Of a stretch of 64,000 nt of DNA, positions 1 through 9,935 are shown one piece after another. The stretch spans positions 265,468 to 329,467 of the forward strand of contig NZ_ML636837.1 in assembly GCF_006475605.1 (NCBI RefSeq), given 5' to 3'. Every line of letters begins with the position of its first letter. Position 1 is the stretch's first letter. A model generated the notes under the pieces. That model did no database searches. It was not told where the DNA came from and saw only the letters and a list, made by a program, of their open reading frames with translations. This DNA comes from Asticcacaulis tiandongensis. Lineage in GTDB: Bacteria > Pseudomonadota > Alphaproteobacteria > Caulobacterales > Caulobacteraceae. The position numbers and the translations under genes were made by a program.

Positions 1-1
1 G

Positions 2-478
2 GAAACCTTCCGTGATGACTGGTTTCGAAAACATATAGCCGATGTCACTTTCGTTCAGGACAATCAGGCCTTTTCCGCCACAAAAGGTACTTTACGCGGC
101 TTACACTATCAACTCGCTCCCTATGCGCAAGGTAAGCTTGTGCGTTGCCTTAAAGGCGCGATATTTGACGTGGCCGTTGATATTCGCCCAGAATCCCCAA
201 CTTTCGGTCAATGGGTAGGCGAAGTCCTCACCGCCGAAAACAGGCACCAGTTATGGGTGCCCGAAGGCTTCGCGCATGGCTATTGCACTCTGATTGCTGA
301 TACTGAAGTGTTCTATAAAGTAACCCGCCATTATATGCCTGCTCATGACAGAGGCATCCGATTTGACGACCCTGATATTGGTATCGACTGGCCCATAGAC
401 ATTTCCGATACGATTTTATCGACCAAGGATCGCGCCCAGCCCCATCTTAAAGAAGCAGAGCTTGAGTTAAAGTCATGA
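2..478 (+). CDS. rfbC: dTDP-4-dehydrorhamnose 3,5-epimerase (5' end cut off by window)
   Basis: This enzyme epimerises C3 and C5 of dTDP-4-keto-6-deoxyglucose, the third step of dTDP-L-rhamnose synthesis in the cytoplasm. The reading frame is open from base 2, so the gene starts upstream of the window; about 158 C-terminal residues are visible of a usual 180-185. The family motif TLRGLHYQ, with the catalytic His, lies near visible residue 38. It is followed by FDVAVDIR and by [10 protein letters not shown], which carries the conserved aromatic residue. The stop overlaps the start of rfbB (ATGA), indicating translational coupling in an rfbC-rfbB-rfbD operon. Confidence 0.95.
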   Translation, partial: ETFRDDWFRKHIADVTFVQDNQAFSATKGTLRGLHYQLAPYAQGKLVRCLKGAIFDVAVDIRPESPTFGQWVGEVLTAENRHQLWVPEGFAHGYCTLIADTEVFYKVTRHYMPAHDRGIRFDDPDIGIDWPIDISDTILSTKDRAQPHLKEAELELKS

Positions 479-1494
479 GGGTACTGATTACAGGCGGTGC
501 GGGCTTCATAGGCTCTGCTCTGGTACGGCATCTAATCAGCGATATCGGCGCAGACGTTATGAATATCGACAAGCTTACCTATGCAGGGAATCTGGCATCT
601 CTGGAAAGCGTGTCAGCCTCTCCAGCCTACCGGTTTGTTCAGGCCGATATTACAGATGCCCAGACAATATCCGAAGTTATTACTACTTTCCAGCCCGAGC
701 ACATTATCCATCTGGCTGCTGAAACGCATGTAGATCGTTCGATTGATACACCTGACGCCTTTATAACCACCAATGTAACGGGCACCTTTACATTGCTTGA
801 GGCCACGCGTCATTATTGGAACCGTCTTCCCACTGCAGAGAAATCGGCCTTTCGTTTCCTCCATGTTTCCACCGATGAGGTCTATGGTTCACTTGAGGGT
901 GAGGGGTTATTCACCGAAGACACTGCTTACGACCCGTCCTCACCCTATTCATCTTCAAAAGCCGCTTCAGATCATCTGGCGCGGGCGTGGCACAGAACCT
1001 ACGGACTACCGGTCATTGTTACCAACTGCTCCAACAATTACGGCCCTTATCACTTCCCTGAAAAGCTCATCCCGTTGACGATCCTCAATGCACTGGAGGG
1101 CCAGTCCTTGCCGGTCTATGGTGATGGCAAACAGATCCGCGACTGGCTTTATGTCGAAGACCACGCGCGTGCCCTGCACATGATTGCCGCCAAGGGGCAG
1201 GCAGGGCGCACCTATAATATTGGCGGGCGTAATGAACGCACCAATCTGGAGGTAGTCAGCAGCGTCTGCAACCTTCTGGACAAACACAGGCCGCAGGCAC
1301 AACCCCACAGTCACCTGATCCGCCACGTTACCGACCGGCCGGGTCACGACCGACGCTATGCTATTGATGCCACCCGATTGGAAACCGAACTGGGCTGGCA
1401 GGCGCAGGAAACTTTTGAGACCGGCATCGAAAAGACCGTCCTCTGGTATCTGGAGAACCGCCATTGGTGGCAGCCCCTGCGTGAACGGCTTTGA
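475..1494 (+). CDS. rfbB: dTDP-glucose 4,6-dehydratase
   Basis: This extended short-chain dehydrogenase converts dTDP-glucose to dTDP-4-keto-6-deoxyglucose, the second step of the dTDP-rhamnose pathway. The 339 residues are close to the usual length. Visible are the NAD-binding glycine motif TGGAGFIGS (residues 6-14), the catalytic STDEVYG (132-138), which has the Asp-Glu pair typical of dehydratases, and the YxxxK pair in YSSSK (158-162). The ATG overlaps the rfbC stop by four bases. rfbD follows after 37 bases. Confidence 0.97.
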   Translation: MRVLITGGAGFIGSALVRHLISDIGADVMNIDKLTYAGNLASLESVSASPAYRFVQADITDAQTISEVITTFQPEHIIHLAAETHVDRSIDTPDAFITTNVTGTFTLLEATRHYWNRLPTAEKSAFRFLHVSTDEVYGSLEGEGLFTEDTAYDPSSPYSSSKAASDHLARAWHRTYGLPVIVTNCSNNYGPYHFPEKLIPLTILNALEGQSLPVYGDGKQIRDWLYVEDHARALHMIAAKGQAGRTYNIGGRNERTNLEVVSSVCNLLDKHRPQAQPHSHLIRHVTDRPGHDRRYAIDATRLETELGWQAQETFETGIEKTVLWYLENRHWWQPLRERL

Positions 1495-1531
1495 ATACAG
1501 TGAGCGGTAAAACCCCACAAGGAGTTAATCG

Positions 1532-2419
1532 TTGCGCATATTGGTAACAGGGCAAAGCGGACAGGTCGTCAGCGCCCTGAAAGCGGCCTCAGCCCGTCGG
1601 GGTATCGATCTGGTGACACTGGCGCGTCCGGTGATTGATCTTGCCAGATCTGACAGCCTGCGTTTGCCTGTGCTCGCGGCGCAACCGGATGTGATTATTT
1701 CTGCCGCGGCCTATACATTGGTGGATCAGGCCGAATCCGAGCCTGAGCTGGCAATGCGCGTTAATGCACACGGCCCTGCTGCCCTTGCCCAGCTTGCTGA
1801 CGAGCTTGATATCCCACTTCTGCACCTGTCGACCGATTATGTTTTTGATGGTCGAAAAGCAGCGCCCTATGCTGAAACGGACTTACCCTCGCCCATAAAT
1901 ATCTATGGTGAAACCAAACTGGCAGGTGAGAAAGCGATTGCGGCTGCCACCGACAATCATGTCATTCTACGTACGTCATGGGTCTTTTCGCCATACGGTA
2001 ATAATTTCATCAAGACCATGATGAGACGAACCGCCACCCATGAAACGATCAGGGTGATTGACGATCAAACCGGATGCCCTACCTACGCACCAGAAATAGC
2101 CGACGCGCTTTTGGAAATTGCGTCTCGGGTAACTCAGGACCGCACGGCGGCCTTGCGCGGCATTTTCCACTTTACCGGCGCAGGACAGACCAGTTGGGCA
2201 GGTCTTGCGGACGCCCTGTTTAGAGAAATGCGCGCCAAAGGCCTAAAAGCTGGCATAGTGGCTCCGATTTCAACGGCAGAATATGGCCCTCAAGCTCTCC
2301 GGCCCGCCCATTCGGTACTCGATTGTCAGAAAATTCTCACAACTTACGACATAAAATTGGCAGAATGGCCCGTTTCAGTGAGAAGATGCCTTGATCAACT
2401 CGTTCAGGATAAAGCATAA
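1532..2419 (+). CDS. rfbD: dTDP-4-dehydrorhamnose reductase
   Basis: This NAD(P)H-dependent reductase makes dTDP-L-rhamnose in the last step of the pathway. The start is TTG, chosen because AAGGAG lies about eight bases before it and the product then begins directly with the Rossmann strand MRILVTGQSGQ. Other motifs are STDYVFDG (100-107) and YGETK (125-129), which holds the catalytic Tyr and Lys. At 295 residues it has normal family length. It is the third gene of the rhamnose operon; the missing nucleotidyltransferase rfbA lies on the other strand near 12.2-13.0 kb. Confidence 0.95.
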   Translation: MRILVTGQSGQVVSALKAASARRGIDLVTLARPVIDLARSDSLRLPVLAAQPDVIISAAAYTLVDQAESEPELAMRVNAHGPAALAQLADELDIPLLHLSTDYVFDGRKAAPYAETDLPSPINIYGETKLAGEKAIAAATDNHVILRTSWVFSPYGNNFIKTMMRRTATHETIRVIDDQTGCPTYAPEIADALLEIASRVTQDRTAALRGIFHFTGAGQTSWAGLADALFREMRAKGLKAGIVAPISTAEYGPQALRPAHSVLDCQKILTTYDIKLAEWPVSVRRCLDQLVQDKA

Positions 2420-2517
2420 CAAACTCATATATGCTCGGTATATAACCTCATGTGATCCACTTACACCGGATCATCTTAATGATCGCCGCGCTATTCAAAT
2501 TATTTCTCGAGGTCTAA

Positions 2518-3669
<1,152 letters not shown>

Positions 3670-3741
3670 TTAGGTTATCAGTGGGTGTGGGATTCATTGA
3701 TGTTGGCAAACCAGAAAAACTATTGAAAAAGCTGAAACAAA

Positions 3742-5031
3742 ATGGAATTTGTATCCGGTGAAACAATTTTAAGAGCAAAGCACCACTGCTCAATGATCTG
3801 TCTGCATGGCATAGGATCAGATAAGCATGAATGGCAAAAAGCTAAAGAACTGCTCTTAGAAGAAATCCCAAACATTGAAAGCTTCTCCCCAACTCATTTC
3901 TGGCGCTGGGATGTTGGTGTCTGGTCAGTTGACTTGTTTGCAGCTGACGCGAATGGAAAGGTACTCGCAATAACTTTTGACGTTGTTGCTAAACTTTCCT
4001 ACCGGTGGTCAGATGGTTGTAGCGCTGGCGGAGGGGTGACTGAAGGGTCATTTAATGCGTTTGTATCGGCGCAAACCAGTAAAAAGCCGAACGCAAATGC
4101 AACCCTTATTGCATTGCTAGTGGATCGCCCCCTTGATGTCGCTGCTAAAATTTTTTACCTGCGTGATATCAGGAACAGGATTTGGAAAAATTACACCCCA
4201 TCAATACTATTGCTGCCCGAAGGCAATCTCTTTGATGTTGGTGAGTTGTTGCCTTTTGCGAAAATAGCGGGCCGTCAGTCTTTTGATGATTATCTGGAAA
4301 AGGATCCTGATACATCTTACTCGTCAGTGATGTGCATCTTTCCAGAGCAAAATAGTGATTACATTTGGAGAGCAGATTTTAGAAAAACTCTTCAAAAATG
4401 GATTTCGGACGGTGAGAGTAAAGCCGATAATGCGAACAACTGCGTAAACCTTTTCATAAGCTTGGAACTCGAAAAGCGCGTTTTTGTTCGTCAGGAAGAA
4501 TTTTTCATCCGCTTGATTAATTTGATTAATAAATACTACGATTCAATAAATATATACGTAAATGGAATGACCGGGTCGACAGATGGCCCCGACAGTTTCC
4601 CAAGCATTAAGGATAAAGAAATGCTTATAATTGACCGAATTATCGGATCTAAGAACATAAGCGTTACTCACATGCACGGCATGACTATTAAAGAAAAGTG
4701 CCACGCCGTGAACAAAATTGACTACTTTTCAGGCCCACTAGGAACTGGAACCATGATCCCAATGTATGGAGGCAAGGTGGGCACTACATATGGAAGTCCT
4801 AAGTTTTTGACTGGTTATTCATGGATGGCCGAACAACAAACCGTTGTAGTACCCATAGAATGGACGACTGCTGCAGAAGGCACTCCGCTGGCAAGACCAT
4901 ATTGGGCAGAAACAGATGACACCGGAGAGTCATACGATATAGATATAGAAAAGTTGCTTAATTTATGCGAAAATCAAATACGGCAACTAGATAAAAATTC
5001 TAAGAGAAAAGACACGGACAAACTGGGCTAA
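3742..5031 (+). CDS. Uncharacterised protein in polysaccharide locus, possibly GT-B-like
   Basis: The 429-residue product is not one I recognise by family. The N-terminal half has no clear motif. Around residues 310-370 the segment with EKCHAVNKIDYFSGPLGTGT followed by MYGGKVGTTYGSP resembles the donor-site half of GT-B glycosyltransferases such as GT9, where a Ser/Thr-Gly-Thr-Gly turn precedes a Gly-rich loop. That is a weak inference. Codon use is clearly more AT-rich than in the flanking genes, and AT-rich spacers surround it (3670-3741, 5032-5252), which suggests separate acquisition. It lies between glf and two glycosyltransferases on the same strand, so a role in glycan assembly is likely. 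Confidence 0.6.
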   Translation: MEFVSGETILRAKHHCSMICLHGIGSDKHEWQKAKELLLEEIPNIESFSPTHFWRWDVGVWSVDLFAADANGKVLAITFDVVAKLSYRWSDGCSAGGGVTEGSFNAFVSAQTSKKPNANATLIALLVDRPLDVAAKIFYLRDIRNRIWKNYTPSILLLPEGNLFDVGELLPFAKIAGRQSFDDYLEKDPDTSYSSVMCIFPEQNSDYIWRADFRKTLQKWISDGESKADNANNCVNLFISLELEKRVFVRQEEFFIRLINLINKYYDSINIYVNGMTGSTDGPDSFPSIKDKEMLIIDRIIGSKNISVTHMHGMTIKEKCHAVNKIDYFSGPLGTGTMIPMYGGKVGTTYGSPKFLTGYSWMAEQQTVVVPIEWTTAAEGTPLARPYWAETDDTGESYDIDIEKLLNLCENQIRQLDKNSKRKDTDKLG

Positions 5032-5252
5032 CTCCAAATAAATACAACACATTGAAACCAGAAATGCACTATGATGAAATTTGTGGTGACACGCTGAGAT
5101 CAAAAGATAAAGGCTTTAAATTGTCTTTCAACTCAATATCAAATCCGTTGCTCAACAACATTTTTTTGTTTCTACGCAACATAATATAAATTCTAAATTT
5201 CACTACAATCAATCCAATTTTACTAACCAGATTGCGATGAAGACGCCCCAGT

Positions 5253-7238
5253 ATGATCTACATATTAAATCCACACTTTCCTTTAGCTGACGCAGCCATA
5301 TTTGAGCTTCGCACTGCCGAATACCAACGCCAGTTCCACCTGTCAATTCGGCCGCGTGAAGGCACAATCATCCTAAACCGCATGGTCAACGACCAGTGGC
5401 AGGACGAGGTCGTGTTCCCCTTCTCGCCATCAGGAATGAGCCACCGGACACCCCTTTTCGTTGAGTTAAAGGATGACGGCTTTCTTATTACTATCCGCGA
5501 TCAGAGCCTGCTTTTTCCCCTCGAAGACGCTCATATATCAGTAAGTGACCTTGAGCCTGTGGCTCAATTCATTTCGATCTCAAAGATCGACACACCGGAC
5601 AAAGAGCAGAGTGTTAAGCTTTTTGGGCGGGATCTTATTGTGCCCAAAAAGCTGCCGACGCCATTGCGGTTAAGCCTCGTAAACAGTGGCAATCCGTCAT
5701 TTTCGGCCTATCTCGGCTTTCTGTCTAACAGTGAACTTTCCAAAAACTATACGGTTATCGACCTTTGTGAAGGCGACATTGGCCTGCTGCTGAGCCATGC
5801 ACTGCTCCGTCCCGACGTTCCAATTATCAGCTTCCGTAAAAAAGTTGCCGAGGCACGCTTCGTCGAAGAACTCATTCAGTTGAATAAACTGGAAAATGTA
5901 AAAATTCTGCCCTTTGGTCAGGTTGAAGTGACACTATCCAAACACCTGAACGGGACTTCCCCTCTGCTGATACAAGGCGATAGCGTATACCAGAACTACG
6001 AGCATATATTTATAGCGCTCAACAAATCAGTCTGGCCTCGCCTGTCTCTGTTCACACGGGAAGCCACACCCATACCAAGCCACCGTCTACGTCTGGACTT
6101 AGTGTCAAACCTGAATATCGATGCCGGCATCTGGCAACTGAACCATACCGCTCACAATGTACCTTCCCATCTTACTCCGGGGCTTGATGTGGTGGTCGCT
6201 GCCTATAATGCCAATGACTTCCTCATAGAATGCGTCGAAAGCCTGCTTTGCAACGATCGTGACGATGTTCGCATTATCGTCGTCAATGATGGCTCCACTG
6301 ACGGTTCCGAAGTGAAGGCTCAAAAGCACTTCGCCAATGATCCAAGAGTTATCGTTGCGTCCAAACCCAACGGCGGCTGTGCTTCAGCACGAAATTACGG
6401 ACGGCTGATTTCGGATCGGACCCATATCGCTTTCGTTGACGCTGACGATCTGGTTTCTGACAACTTTTTTGCCGACCTTTATGACCTCGCGCTCTATACC
6501 GGTAATGAGATCGTTCAGGCCGGTTTTGACATCTACGACACCGAGCAAGACCCCGTCATCTCTCCGTCCTATGAGGACAAGGCCTTCGAGAAATACAATC
6601 GACAGCAATTTGGCCAACTCGAAGCTATATGGCTGAACTCTCAGGACATCATCAAAGGCCAGCCCACGATCTGGCGTCGAGTGTACCGCCGCGATTTTCT
6701 GGATAATAAGAAGCTGTATTTCCCTGAAAATATACGAGCCTACGACGATTACATCTTCCATATAACCTCATTGAATTGCGCCGGTAATATATGGATGCTC
6801 CCTGCCCATAAGTATCACTATCGTCAACATGCCGCTCAGGACATCAAAGCCGGCGATGAACGCCATTTCTACATGTTCTTCATGTTTGGCATGCTGTTGC
6901 GGCGCTCCATGGAAGAAGGGTGGCCGGATTTCTACCCCACCGCACAGTCGATCATGGACAGCATTAACTGGTCGTCCTGGAAGCTACGGCCCGATCTGGT
7001 GGATTCCTTCCTGAAAGCCGCCGCCAATTTCTGCGTCCGCATGGAAAAAACTTATCCGGGCCTGATGTCAGGCGAGCTTATCGGCATAATCAAACACGCG
7101 GATTTCCCTTTCCTTTACCAAGCCGAACTGAAATCGGTACAACATATTCCGGGCGGCCCGTTCTGGGTTCTTACGTCAGGCCCCATACAGCACACGGACA
7201 TGTTACGTGTGCGCCAGAACCTTCGTAGTGCACAGTAA
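5253..7238 (+). CDS. Family 2 glycosyltransferase with N-terminal beta-sandwich-like extension
   Basis: A GT-A fold GT2 domain spans roughly residues 305-540. It starts with LDVVVAAYNANDFL, carries VVNDGSTDGS and has the metal-binding FVDADDL motif. It is preceded by about 300 residues of other sequence. The first 100 residues (FHLSIRPREGTIILNRM, then W and FPF) look like a galectin-type beta-sandwich, a tentative assignment that could mean acceptor-sugar binding. The protein probably adds one sugar of the polysaccharide at the cytoplasmic face. A second GT2 gene follows after 18 bases, so the two are probably co-transcribed. Donor and acceptor cannot be read from the sequence. Confidence 0.88.
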   Translation: MIYILNPHFPLADAAIFELRTAEYQRQFHLSIRPREGTIILNRMVNDQWQDEVVFPFSPSGMSHRTPLFVELKDDGFLITIRDQSLLFPLEDAHISVSDLEPVAQFISISKIDTPDKEQSVKLFGRDLIVPKKLPTPLRLSLVNSGNPSFSAYLGFLSNSELSKNYTVIDLCEGDIGLLLSHALLRPDVPIISFRKKVAEARFVEELIQLNKLENVKILPFGQVEVTLSKHLNGTSPLLIQGDSVYQNYEHIFIALNKSVWPRLSLFTREATPIPSHRLRLDLVSNLNIDAGIWQLNHTAHNVPSHLTPGLDVVVAAYNANDFLIECVESLLCNDRDDVRIIVVNDGSTDGSEVKAQKHFANDPRVIVASKPNGGCASARNYGRLISDRTHIAFVDADDLVSDNFFADLYDLALYTGNEIVQAGFDIYDTEQDPVISPSYEDKAFEKYNRQQFGQLEAIWLNSQDIIKGQPTIWRRVYRRDFLDNKKLYFPENIRAYDDYIFHITSLNCAGNIWMLPAHKYHYRQHAAQDIKAGDERHFYMFFMFGMLLRRSMEEGWPDFYPTAQSIMDSINWSSWKLRPDLVDSFLKAAANFCVRMEKTYPGLMSGELIGIIKHADFPFLYQAELKSVQHIPGGPFWVLTSGPIQHTDMLRVRQNLRSAQ

Positions 7239-7256
7239 GAAACAGGATAAATTACA

Positions 7257-8258
7257 ATGTCTAATCCACGCATATCCTGCATTATTACAGCTTACAACGA
7301 AGGCGCATTGGCGTCCTTGTCTATCCGATCGATTCTCAATCAAAGCTTTACAGACTTTGAATTGCTTATCGTAGATGACGGCGCATCAGAAGACACCCGA
7401 GCAACGCTCCAAAGCTTCAATGATGCACGTATTGTGCACATCAGGCAGGCCAATGACGGCCTCTCCTCGGCCCGCAACCGCGCTCTGGGCCTTGCTCGCG
7501 GAGACTACATCTGCTTTCTGGACGCAGACGACTCCCGGCCCGTGTGGGCATTTGAAGAAATGATAAAAACCGCAGAACGCACACAGGCTGACTGCGTTTT
7601 CTGTCCAGGCCTTTTGTCAGAGGTCCGTCACCACATTACGCCCTTCTACGATCAAACCATATTCGAGCAACTGTCAGTAATTGGCCCTGTAGACGCAACT
7701 ACCGATGCGCAAACCTTCCTCAAAGGCGTTGCATTAGCTGCGGCCATTGAACCTCAGTCGGCAAATAAATTCTTGAAACGAAGCTTCGTTGAAAAATACC
7801 GTCTGCGTTTTCCTGCGGGTCTGTTTTTTGAAGACATTGTTTTCCACAATAGCATTGTCATAAATATGGACAGCTTTGCTATTACAGAGGCCCCATGTTT
7901 CACATATTTCAGACGCTACGGTCGCCCTCAGATTACAGGCGGTTCAAGCACCACACGCTTTGATTCCATTTCATCTGCTGCCAACCTACTGGAACTATTC
8001 AGCCACTCTCGATACTTCCAGGAAACACAAATTCGCGCCATAGTGGTGGCATCAACGTTCAAGCTACTGGAATGGTGCAACAAAAGCGTAGCCCATAATT
8101 ATAAGTGGAGCTTCCGCCAATCACTCACAGCAATGATTCAAGGTATCAACCCCAGATACCTTAGTGAATTAAAAGCCCCCTATGCGTCAGATGTTTACGC
8201 CATTGCCCCGTGGGTTGAGCCTTCCCTTAAATATGCTCAGGGCCTGAAGCCTTCCTAA
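7257..8258 (+). CDS. Family 2 glycosyltransferase
   Basis: The 333-residue protein has an N-terminal GT-A domain: RISCIITAYNEG at residues 4-15, VDDGASED near 40, SSARNRAL near 73 and the DxD-type FLDADDS near 89. This indicates an inverting, metal-dependent nucleotide-sugar transferase. The C-terminal 120 residues are family-variable and probably define the acceptor. The ATG is preceded by AGGA at a good distance. It is the last gene of the first plus-strand block and is followed by a strong hairpin terminator. The sugar transferred is unknown. Confidence 0.9.
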   Translation: MSNPRISCIITAYNEGALASLSIRSILNQSFTDFELLIVDDGASEDTRATLQSFNDARIVHIRQANDGLSSARNRALGLARGDYICFLDADDSRPVWAFEEMIKTAERTQADCVFCPGLLSEVRHHITPFYDQTIFEQLSVIGPVDATTDAQTFLKGVALAAAIEPQSANKFLKRSFVEKYRLRFPAGLFFEDIVFHNSIVINMDSFAITEAPCFTYFRRYGRPQITGGSSTTRFDSISSAANLLELFSHSRYFQETQIRAIVVASTFKLLEWCNKSVAHNYKWSFRQSLTAMIQGINPRYLSELKAPYASDVYAIAPWVEPSLKYAQGLKPS

Positions 8259-8262
8259 AGCT

Positions 8263-8300
8263 AAAACACCGGCAGCACTGAGTGCTGCCGGTGTTTTTTA
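8263..8300. terminator. Bidirectional intrinsic terminator
   Basis: A perfect 13-bp stem (ACACCGGCAGCAC with its complement) and a three-base loop are followed by a T run on the plus strand and preceded by an A run. It lies between the convergent ends of the GT2 gene and the minus-strand gene ending at 8335, so it can end transcription from both sides. Confidence 0.9.
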
Positions 8301-8334
8301 TTCCGATCCTTATAGGATGAGCAATTACCTGAAG

Positions 8335-9384
8335 TCAGATGGCTTCCGGCGAAAGACTAATCAGATCTGTCAGATTCCTGACAAAGTGCTCTTTGGGTCG
8401 CTCTCCATATATCCTTGTGGCTGCATCACAAACCTCCCTAAGGCTGGGATATTCACGTTTATCAGGCGGCAAGTTGTGAGGCATCGGCCGCCCCGTGGCC
8501 ATAAAGGTGCCCGCATAGGCAAGGAATGCCAGATTGACAACATGAATGATCTCAAAAAAATTAACCCTGGGATGTGTGTCCACACACAGACGCATCAACG
8601 CGTCACCTTGCTCAAAACAGCTGAGAGCCTGTGATTTTCTATTGGTGTAATAAAGATAGTTGCCCATTAGAACACAATTATGCATGCTGTTATATGCAGA
8701 AAGGGGCGTATCATGCGCGCTCTGCGCCACCCTCAACGTCGTCTCCACTAACGAATCAAGTATATCGCCACGTCCACAATAAACTGAGGCATGGATCATG
8801 AAGCATATTTGTGAAGCGGACGCATCGCAGTCTGAAAGGCTGATTATTTCATCGAATTTCTTTACAGATAAGCTCAATATATTTTCAACTTTTTCAGTAT
8901 CAAATTCTTGAATTGCAGAATAACCAGAAGAGACAATCGCCTTCTGAATGGCAAAAAAATCGTCCTGAATATATTTAATGCTGTTGAGCGTGGAAAAAAA
9001 ACGGGTCTTGTAACAGTCGATCCTCGAATCCCATCTGAGATTTCTATTAACTTCATTCAGGTCACGCGACAGGATACGATGAAATGAGCTGTTAACATTA
9101 TCGGGTGTTAACTGCACCAAACTATCTTGCATTTTAGCGACTACAGCCATGGCCTCTACGACAGGCTCTGAATCAAACTCAAATGTCAGAGATATATCTT
9201 CACCGATCCGTTTATCCAGAGGCATCACGTCCACTCGACCTCCTATATAAAACACATAGAAGGACAAACTGTCGGCCCCGTCCTTATCCAGACGGTAGGT
9301 AAGCTGGACTTCGGAATTGTTTATTTTCCCAACAACAATACTACCAATATCTGAAAAAATTAACTCAGAGTGTCTGATGGCCAT
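8335..9384 (-). CDS. Uncharacterised protein in polysaccharide locus
   Basis: The 349-residue product has no motif I can assign to a known enzyme. The first 90 residues are rich in alternating hydrophobic residues and look like beta-sheet. Residues from about 130 onward look alpha-helical, with spacing reminiscent of TPR-like helical pairs (for example LMGNYLYYTNRKSQALSCFE). No signal peptide or membrane segment is visible, so it is probably cytoplasmic. It is the last gene of a minus-strand block with rfbA, a GT2-GT4 enzyme and a coiled-coil protein, which suggests a part in glycan assembly. Confidence 0.7.
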   Translation of the reverse strand: MAIRHSELIFSDIGSIVVGKINNSEVQLTYRLDKDGADSLSFYVFYIGGRVDVMPLDKRIGEDISLTFEFDSEPVVEAMAVVAKMQDSLVQLTPDNVNSSFHRILSRDLNEVNRNLRWDSRIDCYKTRFFSTLNSIKYIQDDFFAIQKAIVSSGYSAIQEFDTEKVENILSLSVKKFDEIISLSDCDASASQICFMIHASVYCGRGDILDSLVETTLRVAQSAHDTPLSAYNSMHNCVLMGNYLYYTNRKSQALSCFEQGDALMRLCVDTHPRVNFFEIIHVVNLAFLAYAGTFMATGRPMPHNLPPDKREYPSLREVCDAATRIYGERPKEHFVRNLTDLISLSPEAI

Positions 9385-9413
9385 CTAGTCCTTTTTGCAT
9401 AGATTTATGTCAC

Positions 9414-9935
9414 TTAGCTCTTGCCTTCGCGCAATTTGGAATAGCCCGTTACACGACCCAATAGGCGCGCAAGGCGCAGCGTGCGACTATTCGCCAATTG
9501 TAACTGAGCTGCACTTAGGGCTTCACGAGTAGCATGTAACTCTTCTTCAATCCGGGGAACTGGCTCAGCATCTTGGGTCATCACCGAATCCGCATACCTC
9601 TGCAGACGTGAAACTTCATCGGTTAGCTTATTTATCTGCGGCTCAAACCATTCCAACCTCATTTTCTCATGGTTTCCGACGGCTTGCTGCAGTCGTTGCC
9701 GCTCCGGTTTATGCCAAGTTTCTATTTCTTGTGCCAATGCGTCTCTTTCCGCCTTAACACTTTCAAGCTTTGCGCTCAGCCGATCCGCACGTTCGAGATA
9801 CGACACCATTCTCCGGCGGGCCTCATGAAGGTTCAGATCGACGCTATTCTCCGACTCTTGTGTACCGCTATTACGCAATCCTCTGCCGGAGGCAGCCCGT
9901 TTGGCCGCCCCTTTTACTTGTAATTCGTCAGGCAT
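9414..9935 (-). CDS. Coiled-coil protein matching the tail of the GT2-GT4 paralogue
   Basis: A 173-residue protein rich in Glu, Arg, Leu and Ala heptads (about residues 35-150), predicted to form a long coiled coil. Its C-terminus (SAAQLQLANSRTLRLARLLG then RVTGYSKL) closely matches the end of the protein encoded at 16127-18613 (RAAQDQLNNSRVLKVARYFG then RLIGYQG). In that homologue the tail is part of the GT2-GT4 polypeptide, while here it is a separate gene. The ATG overlaps the stop of the upstream GT gene by eight bases; GTG codons at 9944 and 9938 are alternative starts. It probably assembles with the product of that gene. The basic amphipathic end could bind membrane. Confidence 0.8.
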   Translation of the reverse strand: MPDELQVKGAAKRAASGRGLRNSGTQESENSVDLNLHEARRRMVSYLERADRLSAKLESVKAERDALAQEIETWHKPERQRLQQAVGNHEKMRLEWFEPQINKLTDEVSRLQRYADSVMTQDAEPVPRIEEELHATREALSAAQLQLANSRTLRLARLLGRVTGYSKLREGKS

